A stretch of 64,000 nucleotides of DNA from Algorimicrobium echini (lineage in GTDB: Bacteria > Bacteroidota > Bacteroidia > Flavobacteriales > Flavobacteriaceae): contig NZ_FOVN01000001.1 in NCBI RefSeq assembly GCF_900115185.1, positions 930,001 through 994,000 of the forward strand. Direction: 5' to 3'. A program made the translations under genes and the position numbers. The number at the start of each line of letters is the position of its first letter. Position 1 is the stretch's first letter. Below the pieces are notes generated by a model, which made no database searches, was not told the origin of the DNA, and saw only the letters and a list, made by a program, of their open reading frames with translations. Shown in pieces: positions 17,314-26,298 of the stretch.

Positions 17314-18840
17314 TTATGTTTTATTGTTGATGATATAATCTTTAACAAGGTTAACATATGGATACATAATTACGTCTTCTTTAAAGGCTGGAACTAATTT
17401 GCGAATGGCATCATACATTTTCTTTGTTTTGGAAGAAATACCATCTTGAACGTTAAGATATTCAATGGCTTGAACAATTGTAATTAACTCAATAGCAACC
17501 ACTTCAAATGCATTTTCAATAACTTTTTTGGTTATTAATGCCGAATTGGTTCCCATGCTAACAATATCTTGATTGTCGTTATTATTTGGAATACTATGTA
17601 CATACATTGGATTAGAAAGCATTTGATTTTCTGCTGTGGTAGAAGTAGCAGTAAATTGGACACCTTGCATACCAAAATTTAAGCCAAGTTTCCCCAAATT
17701 AACAAATGGTGGAAGCATATCATTTAATCTAGCGTTTAGTAGGTAATTTAATTGACGTTCCGAAAGCATACTTAACTTGGCAACTACAATTTTTAGTTTA
17801 TCCATTTCTAATGATACATAGTCGCCGTGGAAATTTCCACCATGATATACATGTTTTTTAGCAACATCAACAATAGGGTTGTCGTTTGCAGAATTGACTT
17901 CTTCTATCAGAATATCTTCAACAGAATTCAGCGTATCTAAAACAGGACCAAGAATTTGCGGTACACAACGTAAGGAATAATATTCTTGAACTTTTTCTTT
18001 AAAAACAGAAACATCTTCATTTTTACTGTATAAGTGGTGTTCTCTTTTACGGGTTAGTTTGCTATCTTGAAGATGCTCACGCATACTTTCTGCAATTTGA
18101 CGCTGCCCAATATGTCTTTTAGATTGGTTTAATTCATAAGATAAATGATCGTCATAGGCTTTTACTATTTCGTTTATTGCTGCTGAACTGCTAGTTATCC
18201 ATCCTAATAATTGACGAGAATATAGGGTGTTTACAATACCTATACCTGTCATAACGGAGGTACCATTCATGAGGGCTAACCCTTCACGTAATTCTACAGA
18301 AATTGGTTTTAAGTTTTCAATTTCAAAAACATCTTTCGTGTTTTTACGCTCGCCTTTATAAAACACTTCACCTTCGCCAATTAATACAAGGGCTAAATGT
18401 GCTAATTGCACCAAATCTCCACTGGCACCAACACCACCGTGTTCATAAATTAATGGAGTAATATTTCTATTTATTAATTCAGCCATGAGTTTAATTACCG
18501 AAACATGAACACCAGAATGCCCTAATGATAACGTGTTTAATCTAGCTAACATGGCGGCTTTTACATACATTGGAGCAATTGGTTGCCCAGTACCAGAAGC
18601 ATGACTACGAATTAAATTATATTGAAGTTGAATACGCTCGGAATCCTCAATCTTATATTGTGCCATAGGTCCAAAACCCGTATTGACACCATAGATGACT
18701 TTGTTTTCGGAAAATTCTTTTAAAAAATTGAAACTATCTTCCACTGTTTCAAGTACCGCTTTGTCTATCTGAATAGGTTCGTTTTTAAAAATTACGTTAT
18801 AAAAATCGTCTATTCCTAATTTTCCTTTAAATTTAAGCAT
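17314..18840 (-). CDS. Aromatic amino acid ammonia-lyase (probable tyrosine ammonia-lyase)
   Basis: 508 residues. The MIO cofactor is formed from Ala139-Ser140-Gly141 in GGVGASGDL, and the catalytic Tyr50 is in IYGVNTGFG. The enzyme is predicted to deaminate L-tyrosine to 4-coumarate, the aryl starter of flexirubins. The substrate-selectivity pair reads Ser79-His80 (LIRSHASG), which looks like histidine ammonia-lyases rather than the His-Leu pair of Rhodobacter TAL, so specificity is assigned from cluster context. It is the first gene of the long minus-strand operon and faces a divergent FAD oxidoreductase. Confidence 0.85.
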   Translation of the reverse strand: MLKFKGKLGIDDFYNVIFKNEPIQIDKAVLETVEDSFNFLKEFSENKVIYGVNTGFGPMAQYKIEDSERIQLQYNLIRSHASGTGQPIAPMYVKAAMLARLNTLSLGHSGVHVSVIKLMAELINRNITPLIYEHGGVGASGDLVQLAHLALVLIGEGEVFYKGERKNTKDVFEIENLKPISVELREGLALMNGTSVMTGIGIVNTLYSRQLLGWITSSSAAINEIVKAYDDHLSYELNQSKRHIGQRQIAESMREHLQDSKLTRKREHHLYSKNEDVSVFKEKVQEYYSLRCVPQILGPVLDTLNSVEDILIEEVNSANDNPIVDVAKKHVYHGGNFHGDYVSLEMDKLKIVVAKLSMLSERQLNYLLNARLNDMLPPFVNLGKLGLNFGMQGVQFTATSTTAENQMLSNPMYVHSIPNNNDNQDIVSMGTNSALITKKVIENAFEVVAIELITIVQAIEYLNVQDGISSKTKKMYDAIRKLVPAFKEDVIMYPYVNLVKDYIINNKT

Positions 18841-18880
18841 CTATGATATAATATTTTTTTTCAATAAATTTGTATAAATA

Positions 18881-18900
18881 ATTACTACTAAAGTAGTTAT
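18881..18900. promoter_or_regulatory. Palindrome between divergent pigment genes (candidate operator)
   Basis: The 20-base segment ATTACTACTAAAGTAGTTAT contains perfect arms ACTACT/AGTAGT around AA. It lies in the 102-base gap between the ammonia-lyase start (18840) and the FAD oxidoreductase start (18943), so it is placed to control both. No regulator gene is adjacent. The role is inferred from position and symmetry only. Confidence 0.4.
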
Positions 18901-18942
18901 TTTGGACTGCAAATTTATAATAATTAATGAATTAATACTACT

Positions 18943-20199
18943 ATGGGAACACGTGATATGAAAGTAGATGTTTTGGTTATAGGTGCGGGACCATCAGGTT
19001 GTGTGGCGTCAGCCTACCTTCATCAGCAAGGATTAAACGTTAAAGTAGTAGAAAAAACAACGTTTCCGAGGTTTGTAATTGGCGAAAGTTTGCTTCCAAG
19101 ATGTATGGATCATTTTGAAGAAGTAGGCTTGTTAGATGCTTTAAAAGCTGCTAATTTTGAAATAAAACGTGGTGCACGGTTTATGAAAGATGATGTTGTG
19201 TGTAATTTTGATTTTAGTGATAAGCATTCAGAAGGGTGGGATTGGACTTGGCAGGTTCCTCGTGCTGACTTTGATACCATTTTAGCTAACGAGGTTGAAA
19301 AAATGGGTGTTGATATTTCTTTTGAACACGAAGTGGTAGCAGTTGAAATTGCCGATAATGGTACATCCACTACAACCATTCATGATGCAGATGGTAACCC
19401 ATATAAAGTTGAAGCCCAGTTTATTGTAGATTCTAGTGGTTATGGACGTGTTTTACCACGTTTATTAAACTTAGACAAACCTTCAAGCATTCCAGAGCAC
19501 TCTTCAATTTTCGGTCATGTTAAGGATGTTAATAGACCAAAAGGCGAAGAAGGGACCTTGATTACTTTTGATGTCCTTGATAAAGATACTTGGTTTTGGG
19601 TAATTCCTTTTTCTAATGGTAATACAAGTTTAGGCTTTGTTGGCAAAAATGAATTTATAGATTCTTTTGAAGGAGATACTTCCACACGATTACAAACCAT
19701 GTTTAAACAATCTGATTATTATTACGAGCGTTTTAAAGATGCGCCATTACTGTTTGAGCCAAAAAGTATTAGAAATTACTCCAAAGCTGTCACTAAATTT
19801 TATGGAAACGGTTTTGTATTAACAGGAAATAGTGCCGAATTTTTAGACCCTGTGTTTTCATCTGGTGTTACCTTTGCTACAGAATCTGCTTTACGATCTG
19901 CTAAATTAATCAGTAAACAATTACAAGGTGAAACGGTAAACTGGGAAGAAGATTATTCTAACTACATTAAATCTGGTGTAGATGTTTTTGCAACCTATGT
20001 AAAGGAATGGTATACTGGAAATTTACAAACCCTATTTTTTCATAGGCCTGAAAATTTAGAAGTAAAACGCCAAATATGTGCCGTTTTAGCTGGTTACGTT
20101 TGGGATGAAACCAATCCATTTGTTACCAAACACAACCGAATTGTTAAATCTTTAGCACATTTAATTAATATGGAAAATGAAAAAAGCGCTTCTGTTTAG
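18943..20199 (+). CDS. FAD-dependent oxidoreductase, halogenase/geranylgeranyl-reductase superfamily
   Basis: 418 residues (an alternative start MKVDVLVIG is at 18958). The Rossmann loop GAGPSG is followed by GESLLP and, in the middle, DTWFWVIPF, which fits the WxWxIP motif of flavin-dependent halogenases. This motif alone does not prove halogenation, because related reductases and hydroxylases share the fold. It is transcribed divergently from the flexirubin operon. Some flexirubins carry chlorine or extra oxygen on the aryl ring, so ring modification is the likely job. A strong terminator overlaps the stop codon. Confidence 0.78.
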   Translation: MGTRDMKVDVLVIGAGPSGCVASAYLHQQGLNVKVVEKTTFPRFVIGESLLPRCMDHFEEVGLLDALKAANFEIKRGARFMKDDVVCNFDFSDKHSEGWDWTWQVPRADFDTILANEVEKMGVDISFEHEVVAVEIADNGTSTTTIHDADGNPYKVEAQFIVDSSGYGRVLPRLLNLDKPSSIPEHSSIFGHVKDVNRPKGEEGTLITFDVLDKDTWFWVIPFSNGNTSLGFVGKNEFIDSFEGDTSTRLQTMFKQSDYYYERFKDAPLLFEPKSIRNYSKAVTKFYGNGFVLTGNSAEFLDPVFSSGVTFATESALRSAKLISKQLQGETVNWEEDYSNYIKSGVDVFATYVKEWYTGNLQTLFFHRPENLEVKRQICAVLAGYVWDETNPFVTKHNRIVKSLAHLINMENEKSASV

Positions 20200-20210
20200 A
20201 AACGCTTTTT
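20181..20210. terminator. Bidirectional rho-independent terminator
   Basis: Arms AAAAAGCG and CGCTTTTT, with an inner stem TTCT/AGAA, enclose a short loop and end in a T-run. It overlaps the stop codon of the FAD oxidoreductase and precedes the 3' end of the convergent gene at 20227, so it probably serves both strands. Confidence 0.85.
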
Positions 20211-20226
20211 AGTCTGTTTTTTACTA

Positions 20227-21213
20227 TTAGTCTACTATTTCTTTATTAATATCCTTAATGTCTCCGCTATCAATATTATACCCTTTATTTTCTACTAAAT
20301 AAATCATTTCACCCGTTGTACTATCAATAATGGATAGCAGTTTATATTCGTTAAATTGACTATGCATGAGGTAGTAGAATTTTTCGCCACTTAAAATTTT
20401 ATCATTTAATGCTTGGTAAGAAATCATTTCGTAGGGAAAATCGTATTTTTCAAATAATTCTTCTGGTTCCCGTATTTTTCCTAATGCTCCTGTGAATGCA
20501 TTGGTTGTTTTCAAAATCCAATCTGGAACAAATAAGGTTTGTGTTTTTAAAGCCTTTAACTTTTTAGTGTTTACAATACCATCACGCACATTCAGCATTT
20601 CCTTTTTATTCAATTTATCATTTAATACCTGAAAGTAATTTTTTATATACCCATAATCAAAATTGTAATAATCTGGCTCTTCGCCAATTTCTTCAGCTTT
20701 TTTTGCTCTATAAGATGGGTGGTTTTTATATCTACTTAATATACTTTGTGTGAAAAATACATCGGCAAATTGATGAATTTCTGGATCTTTTTTTCCATTT
20801 TTTTTAATACGTACACTTGGGTATGATATTAACTCGAACTTATTTACAAACCAATTACCAATAGTTCTAGAACCTTTTCCTATGGTTGTTTTTGTCATAG
20901 AATAATTTTTATCATGAATTCTAATAATGGTATTATTTTCTACTACGTAATCATTTTCATTATAATCATCTTGCGCAATAAATTCTATTGGGTTAAATGT
21001 CCAAATGCTTGTAATTAGATTTTTAGTTTTTTCAAAATCTAGTTCATTTGGAACTACGAAATAAGTTTTTGTTTTTTTAAGATAATCAAATTCAGTGTCT
21101 TTTATTTTTGAAACATATAAGTTGGTTGGCGATACGCTACTTCCAATACTTACTTGGGCAGTTGAAACATTGTAAAGCAAGAATCCAATTAAAAAGAGAA
21201 CGTTAATTTTCAT
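20227..21213 (-). CDS. Secreted protein of unknown function
   Basis: 328 residues with a signal peptide (MKINVLFLIGFLLYNVSTAQ). The mature part is rich in Lys, Asn and Tyr with no recognised catalytic motif. Segments such as SYPSVRIKKNGKK and FYYLMHSQFNEYKLLSIIDS suggest beta-rich structure. It is encoded alone, between a shared terminator downstream and a short gap upstream. I do not recognise the family. Confidence 0.7.
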   Translation of the reverse strand: MKINVLFLIGFLLYNVSTAQVSIGSSVSPTNLYVSKIKDTEFDYLKKTKTYFVVPNELDFEKTKNLITSIWTFNPIEFIAQDDYNENDYVVENNTIIRIHDKNYSMTKTTIGKGSRTIGNWFVNKFELISYPSVRIKKNGKKDPEIHQFADVFFTQSILSRYKNHPSYRAKKAEEIGEEPDYYNFDYGYIKNYFQVLNDKLNKKEMLNVRDGIVNTKKLKALKTQTLFVPDWILKTTNAFTGALGKIREPEELFEKYDFPYEMISYQALNDKILSGEKFYYLMHSQFNEYKLLSIIDSTTGEMIYLVENKGYNIDSGDIKDINKEIVD

Positions 21214-21331
21214 AAGTTGATTTTAAGGGGTTGGTTTCGGCAAATATAAATTTTTAGATTATTTTATTTTAAAAACTTACAACGAAAACTAATAATTAGA
21301 TGCTAATACTTTGAAAATTAAATAAATAAAA

Positions 21332-21362
21332 TAAGGGCGAATTCAGTAAGAATTCGCCCTTA
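21332..21362. terminator. Rho-independent terminator
   Basis: Perfect 12-base arms TAAGGGCGAATT and AATTCGCCCTTA around a 7-base loop, just downstream of the stop of the secreted protein gene at 21388-21987 on the minus strand. The flanks are A/T-rich on both sides. Confidence 0.8.
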
Positions 21363-21387
21363 AAGTTTACGTAATAGCTACGTTTAA

Positions 21388-21987
21388 TTACTTGGCTTTT
21401 TTCTGGATGGTTTTGGCTAACTCTTTAGCTAATTTAGCATAGCCTTCAGAGATACGATATCCTGAATTATAATCATTACCCATTGCGCCATAACCCTCTA
21501 CTTTCGTGTAGTCTACTGAAAAAAGAATATTATTGGGTGTCTCTGTTTTATATACATATAAGGTAGCTTCTAATTTAGCATTCTGGCGCATAACACCTAC
21601 ATTATAACCAGGATATAGCATGGTTGTGTGGATTTTCATTGTATATTCGGCGTCTATGTTTTTGCCAACTTTAACTTCGTTGTCATCAAAGCGTTTATTA
21701 AATGATTCAATAAATTTTGGTTCATACCGGTTTTCACGATCTGCAAACCAATTTTTCTTAAACTCCTCACCAGTTCCTTCTTCCTTATCATCCCGTTTAT
21801 TCATCTTATCTTCTAAAAACGCTTCTTCAGAGTCGTATTTAGGAATCTGTAAATCGGTGTATTCAAACACTAAATTATAAGTTGAAATTCCTTTAAGATC
21901 TTTCCAATCGCCTTGAGTGATTTTAGCTTTTTGTGAGAAAATGGTGGTAGATACCATTAGTACTGTAAATAAAAAAATGTTTTTCAT
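21388..21987 (-). CDS. Secreted protein of unknown function
   Basis: 199 residues. The signal peptide MKNIFLFTVLMVSTTIFSQ is followed by a highly charged mature region (EAFLEDKMNKRDDKEEGTGEEF) and a C-terminal half with alternating hydrophobic residues (AEYTMKIHTTMLYPGYNVG, KLEATLYVYKT). The last part, GYRISEGYAKLAKELAKTIQK, looks like the C-terminal helix of small periplasmic DUF4410-like proteins. It is encoded alone with its own terminator. Function unknown. Confidence 0.7.
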   Translation of the reverse strand: MKNIFLFTVLMVSTTIFSQKAKITQGDWKDLKGISTYNLVFEYTDLQIPKYDSEEAFLEDKMNKRDDKEEGTGEEFKKNWFADRENRYEPKFIESFNKRFDDNEVKVGKNIDAEYTMKIHTTMLYPGYNVGVMRQNAKLEATLYVYKTETPNNILFSVDYTKVEGYGAMGNDYNSGYRISEGYAKLAKELAKTIQKKAK

Positions 21988-22099
21988 GTTGTTTTAACGT
22001 GTTGGTTATGAAGCTAAAGTAGTGAAACTTCAACATATAAAACATACGATGAATTACGTATTTTTATTTAAACGAATAAGCAATGTAATGGTGAGAAGA

Positions 22100-23041
22100 C
22101 TATTTCGCCAAATTAGTTAGCATCTCCTTGGTAATATCATCTAATGAAAACTCATGTTTCCAATTCCAATCTTGGCGTGCATGACTGTCATCAATACTGC
22201 TTGGCCAAGAATCGGCAATTTCTTGACGGAAGTCTGGATTGTATTCAATCGTAAAGTCTTTTAAATGCTTTTTAATTGAGGCTACCATATCTTTAGGTGT
22301 AAAACTTATGGCTGCTAGATTATAGGATGAGCGAATTTTAATGTTATTGGCAGGTGCCTCCATAATCTGAACGGTTGCTTTTATAGCATCTTCCATATAC
22401 ATCATTGGTAATTCTGTGTGTTCAGACAGGAAACAGTTATAATGATTATCGGCTATGGCTTTATGATAAATGTCTACAGCATAATCTGTTGTTCCACCAC
22501 CAGGCAGCGTTTTCCAGCTAATAATTCCAGGATACCGAATGCTTCTTACGTCAACACCATACTTATTAAAGTAATATTCGCACCAACGTTCGCCAACCTG
22601 CTTCGTGATTCCATAAACTGTTGAAGGTTCCATTATTGTGTATTGAGCCGTTCCGTCTTTAGGGGTTGTAGGCCCAAATACAGCAATGCTTGAAGGCCAA
22701 AATACTTTTTTAATTTGTCCATTTTTAGCTAAATCTAGAACATTAAAAAGCGTACTCATATTTAAATCCCAAGCTTTCATTGGGAATTTTTCACCTGTAG
22801 CACTCAACATTGCGGCCATAAGATAGACCGTGTTGATTTCGTATTTTTCAATACATACTTTTAGACTAGTTGCATCTTGTGCATCTAAAATTTCAAAAAT
22901 ACCAGAGTTAACAATGTCCAAATTTCCGTAACTAATATCACTAGCAATAACTTGATTATCACCGTGAATTTCTCGTAATTTATAGGTTAGTTCTGAACCA
23001 ATTTGGCCACAGGCTCCAATGATTAAAATTTTAGATTTCAT
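22100..23041 (-). CDS. L-threonine 3-dehydrogenase, SDR type (NAD-dependent epimerase family)
   Basis: 313 residues from the second ATG (MKSKILIIGACGQIGSELTYKLRE); the ATG one codon earlier is equally possible. The NAD loop is GACGQIG, and the catalytic Tyr-x3-Lys is YGITKQ in STVYGITKQVGERW. Length and motifs such as FWPSSIAVFGPTTPK and RYPGIISW fit the short-chain-type threonine dehydrogenases of flavobacteria, which oxidise threonine to 2-amino-3-ketobutyrate. Another epimerase-family activity cannot be excluded. It is divergent from the small lipoprotein gene at 23199. Confidence 0.8.
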   Translation of the reverse strand: MKSKILIIGACGQIGSELTYKLREIHGDNQVIASDISYGNLDIVNSGIFEILDAQDATSLKVCIEKYEINTVYLMAAMLSATGEKFPMKAWDLNMSTLFNVLDLAKNGQIKKVFWPSSIAVFGPTTPKDGTAQYTIMEPSTVYGITKQVGERWCEYYFNKYGVDVRSIRYPGIISWKTLPGGGTTDYAVDIYHKAIADNHYNCFLSEHTELPMMYMEDAIKATVQIMEAPANNIKIRSSYNLAAISFTPKDMVASIKKHLKDFTIEYNPDFRQEIADSWPSSIDDSHARQDWNWKHEFSLDDITKEMLTNLAK

Positions 23042-23198
23042 CAACTAGTTTTTTTTAAAAAATCATTCAAAAATAACAAGAATTTACTGATGAAATGATA
23101 AATTTAACTTAAAATAATGGCTAGAAAATAAAGTATTATTATAATTGATAGCTAAAACCCACGAATACAATATATTTGTAATTCGATTTACAAAATTT

Positions 23199-23711
23199 AT
23201 GAAAAATATCTTTTTAATACTTGTTTTGTGCCTGCTTTCTTGTCAAGATAATGATTCTGAATCAAGCCAGCTGACTAATGAAAAAGCCATCAACGAATTA
23301 GTTAGTAAAGCGGATATTGATGCTTTAAAATACACAGATTTTGTAGCCGATGCTCAAGTTGAAAAAGCCGTGAGTGGCTGGGCCAAATATCGTGAATTAA
23401 GTAGTATTATTTTAGATGTAAAATCTGGCAATTTATCATTTTTTAAATCAAACAAAGAAATTGTTGCCACCCTTAATAACGAACTAAAATCAACCGTTCC
23501 TGAAGTTGTAAGTTCACCACTTATTTTAGCTCGTATTGTAGCCGTTGAAACTAAAATGTATAAACTTGAAGGTGTTATAAATTTATCTTCCCCTACAAAA
23601 GAATCTATTTTAGAGACGGTAAAAGAACTTTTAGTAGCTTATTCAAATTTAAATCTTCAAATGAATAAGCAGCTAGAAAGGGAATCTCAACGGATTCAAA
23701 AACCTTATTAA
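23199..23711 (+). CDS. Small lipoprotein of unknown function
   Basis: 170 residues from the ATG at 23199, chosen because it begins a lipoprotein signal (MKNIFLILVLCLLSCQDNDSE, lipobox LLSC). The upstream in-frame ATG at 23145 would spoil it. The mature part is mainly alpha-helical and Lys/Glu-rich without recognised motifs. It is not closely linked to its neighbours: 100 bases separate it from the metallopeptidase gene. Confidence 0.7.
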   Translation: MKNIFLILVLCLLSCQDNDSESSQLTNEKAINELVSKADIDALKYTDFVADAQVEKAVSGWAKYRELSSIILDVKSGNLSFFKSNKEIVATLNNELKSTVPEVVSSPLILARIVAVETKMYKLEGVINLSSPTKESILETVKELLVAYSNLNLQMNKQLERESQRIQKPY

Positions 23712-23811
23712 CCACTAATTCATTTATTAATATTTTGTTAATATCTGTTCGATTATAATTAACAAAAATCAAATAGTGGTAAATTGTACCGTTAAAATAA
23801 ACACAAAACTT

Positions 23812-25911
23812 ATGAATTCAAACTTTAAAAAAGCATCATTATTAAGTGCAGCAGCCTTTGTAGGGTTAATGGCATGTAAAAATGATGCTAAAGAAGAAAC
23901 TGCTCTTGTAGAAGAGGAGTCTATTCCAGGAATTAACTTGGAGTACATGAACACCGATGTCAAACCAAACGATGATTTTTTTAATTACGTAAATGGTACT
24001 TGGCTTAAAACAACTGAAATTCCTGATGATCAATCCACTTGGGGAAGTTTTAATGAGCTTCGTAAAAAAACAGATGCTGATGCTTTGGCCATATTAGATG
24101 CAGCTATGTCTGATAACAAGGATATGGAAAAAATACAGGTTTTACCTGGTTCTGATCAAGAAAAAGCAGTGTTTTTATACCAAACAATTATGGATACTAT
24201 TGGTAGAAACAAGCAAGGTATTGAACCAATTAAACCTTATTTAGCAAAGATTGATGCTATTGAAAACATTGACGATTTACAGGCCTATATGATAGAAATG
24301 GAGCCTCTTGGAGGTGGTGGCTTATATGGTTTTGGTGTTGGCTCTGATCCTAAAGATAGTAATAGAAATGTTGCGTATTTAGGAGGAGGAAGCACTGGTT
24401 TACCAGATCGTGATTATTACGTAAAAGATGATGCCGATTCCAAGGAAAAGCGTGAAAAGTATGTTGAATTCATTACTAAAATGTTACAGTACTTAGGCGA
24501 AACAGAAGCGGATGCCAATGCCGAAGCAAAACAAATATTAGCCTTTGAAACCCGTTTAGCTGAAGCTAAAATGGATAAGGTAGACAGACGCGATGCTAGA
24601 AAACGCTATAATCCAAGATCAATTGATCAGGTACAAAAAATGGTTCCCGCTATTAATTGGAAAAACTTTTTAAGCGGAATAGGTGTTAAAGAAATAGATA
24701 CTGTCATTATAGGCGATTTAAATTATTTTAATCGCTTACAAGACGTGTTGGCAGAAGGGAATGTAGCTGATTGGAAAGCCTATTTACGCTGGGATGCCTT
24801 TAACGGAGCCGCAGGTAAATTAAGTACAGATTTGGAAACTGCAAGTTGGGAGTTTTATGGTCGTGAACTTAATGGCGCTAAAAAACAACGGCCACGTGAT
24901 GAACGTGCATTAGGTGCTTTAAATGGTACCATAGGTGAAGCTTTGGGGAAATTGTATGTGGATAAAATGTTTCCACCAGAAGCAAAAGCTAAAGCCGAAA
25001 AAATGATTTCCAATGTTATTTTAGCTTTTGAAAATCGTATTAATAATTTGGAATGGATGAGTCCTGAAACCAAGAAAAAAGCGATTGAAAAACTGCAAGC
25101 AACATCCATTAAAATAGCCTATCCAGATAAATGGAAAGATTATTCAGCATTAGAAATTAAAGGTGTAGATGAAGGTGGATCGTATTTACAGAATTCCTTA
25201 AATGCTCGTGCTTGGAATTTTAAAAAGGATTTAGATAAATTAGGAAAACCAGTAGATAAAACAGAATGGTATATGGCACCACAAGTGGTAAATGCCTATT
25301 TTAATCCAGCTTTTAATGAAATTGTATTTCCAGCTGCCATTTTACAACCACCATTCTATAATTATAAAGCTGACGATGCTGTAAATTATGGTGGTATAGG
25401 AGCCGTTATTGGTCATGAAATATCGCATAGTTTTGACGATTCAGGCGCACGATATGATAAGGATGGAAACTTAAATAATTGGTGGACAGATGCCGATTTA
25501 GAACAGTTTGAATCATTAGGTAATCAATTAGCAGATCAATATAGTGCCATTGAGGTACTACCAGACGTTACTATAAATGGAAAATTCACTTTAGGTGAAA
25601 ATATTGGTGATTTAGGAGGTGTTCTAGCTGCTTATGATGCGCTTCAGTTAAGTTTTAAAGAAAATGGTAGACCAGATAACATTGACGGTTTTACACCAGA
25701 ACAACGCTTTTTTATGAGTTGGGCTACAGTTTGGAGAACCAAAATGCGTGATGATGCTTTAAAAACACGTATTAAAACAGATCCACATTCACCAGGAATG
25801 AATCGTGCTGTTCAACCTTTATTAAATGTAGATGCCTTTTATGAAGCATTTAATATTAAGGCAGGAGATAGTATGTACATAGCACCAGAAAACCGTGTTA
25901 GAATTTGGTAA
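23812..25911 (+). CDS. M13 family metallopeptidase (PepO/neprilysin-like) lipoprotein
   Basis: 699 residues from the ATG at 23812, which begins MNSNFKKASLLSAAAFVGLMACK with a lipobox LMAC; an upstream in-frame GTG (23776) would hide the signal. The zinc site is HEISH (His535, His539) in IGHEISHSFDDSG, and the downstream ENIGDLGG supplies the third ligand. The substrate-binding NAYFNPAFNEIVFPA segment is also present. It is predicted to be an oligopeptidase anchored at the cell envelope, full length for the family. It ends at a clear terminator. Confidence 0.9.
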   Translation: MNSNFKKASLLSAAAFVGLMACKNDAKEETALVEEESIPGINLEYMNTDVKPNDDFFNYVNGTWLKTTEIPDDQSTWGSFNELRKKTDADALAILDAAMSDNKDMEKIQVLPGSDQEKAVFLYQTIMDTIGRNKQGIEPIKPYLAKIDAIENIDDLQAYMIEMEPLGGGGLYGFGVGSDPKDSNRNVAYLGGGSTGLPDRDYYVKDDADSKEKREKYVEFITKMLQYLGETEADANAEAKQILAFETRLAEAKMDKVDRRDARKRYNPRSIDQVQKMVPAINWKNFLSGIGVKEIDTVIIGDLNYFNRLQDVLAEGNVADWKAYLRWDAFNGAAGKLSTDLETASWEFYGRELNGAKKQRPRDERALGALNGTIGEALGKLYVDKMFPPEAKAKAEKMISNVILAFENRINNLEWMSPETKKKAIEKLQATSIKIAYPDKWKDYSALEIKGVDEGGSYLQNSLNARAWNFKKDLDKLGKPVDKTEWYMAPQVVNAYFNPAFNEIVFPAAILQPPFYNYKADDAVNYGGIGAVIGHEISHSFDDSGARYDKDGNLNNWWTDADLEQFESLGNQLADQYSAIEVLPDVTINGKFTLGENIGDLGGVLAAYDALQLSFKENGRPDNIDGFTPEQRFFMSWATVWRTKMRDDALKTRIKTDPHSPGMNRAVQPLLNVDAFYEAFNIKAGDSMYIAPENRVRIW

Positions 25912-25939
25912 CACATATCAGATATTTGAAAATAAAAAA

Positions 25940-25961
25940 AGCAGTCTATTTTAGACTGCTT
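25940..25961 (+). terminator. Rho-independent terminator of the M13 peptidase gene
   Basis: Arms AGCAGTCTA and TAGACTGCT are followed by TTTTC. It lies about 28 bases after the stop codon. Confidence 0.85.
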
Positions 25962-26298
25962 TTTCTTTGAAAAAAACTACTCTTACAGAGCTACATATAA
26001 ATACACGATTGATAAAAATTCACTTAATAGATGGTTACAATCGGTATTTATAAATTTTCCGCACAATACATTTATTAGCTATTAACCTAATAAATACAAA
26101 GGCATTATAATTTTTCACTAAAAAGGTTCTTGTTTACAAATAGCTTATGTGTATGGACATAAATAATTAGAACATGCCCCACATATTGATAAATTAAAAG
26201 AGGTTGCTTCCTCTTTCAGTTTAAAAAAATGGGTGATATAATGACATACCACCCAGATTTTACTACTACTATTAATCAATTATAGCCTTGTTTAAAAA
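25962..26298. other. Intergenic region between convergent genes
   Basis: A gene-free stretch. The only structures seen are a minus-strand terminator-like hairpin at 26197-26216 and a weak GGGTG/CACCC hairpin at about 26231-26255. No open frame with family features was found. Confidence 0.5.
26197..26216 (-). terminator. Possible terminator downstream of the T9SS cargo gene
   Basis: Arms AAAGAGG and CCTCTTT around a 6-base loop, followed on the minus strand by TTTTAATTTA. It lies about 80 bases past the stop of the gene at 26299, an unusual distance, so the assignment is moderate. Confidence 0.5.

Noticed and set aside
18943-20199. Calling the FAD oxidoreductase a tryptophan halogenase
   Set aside because: The WxWxIP-like motif WFWVIP is present, but the same motif region occurs in related non-halogenating proteins, and the catalytic Lys could not be placed with confidence, so only the superfamily is reported.
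26231-26255. GGGTG/CACCC hairpin as a terminator
   Set aside because: Only a 5-base stem with a 15-base loop and no T-run; too weak to call.
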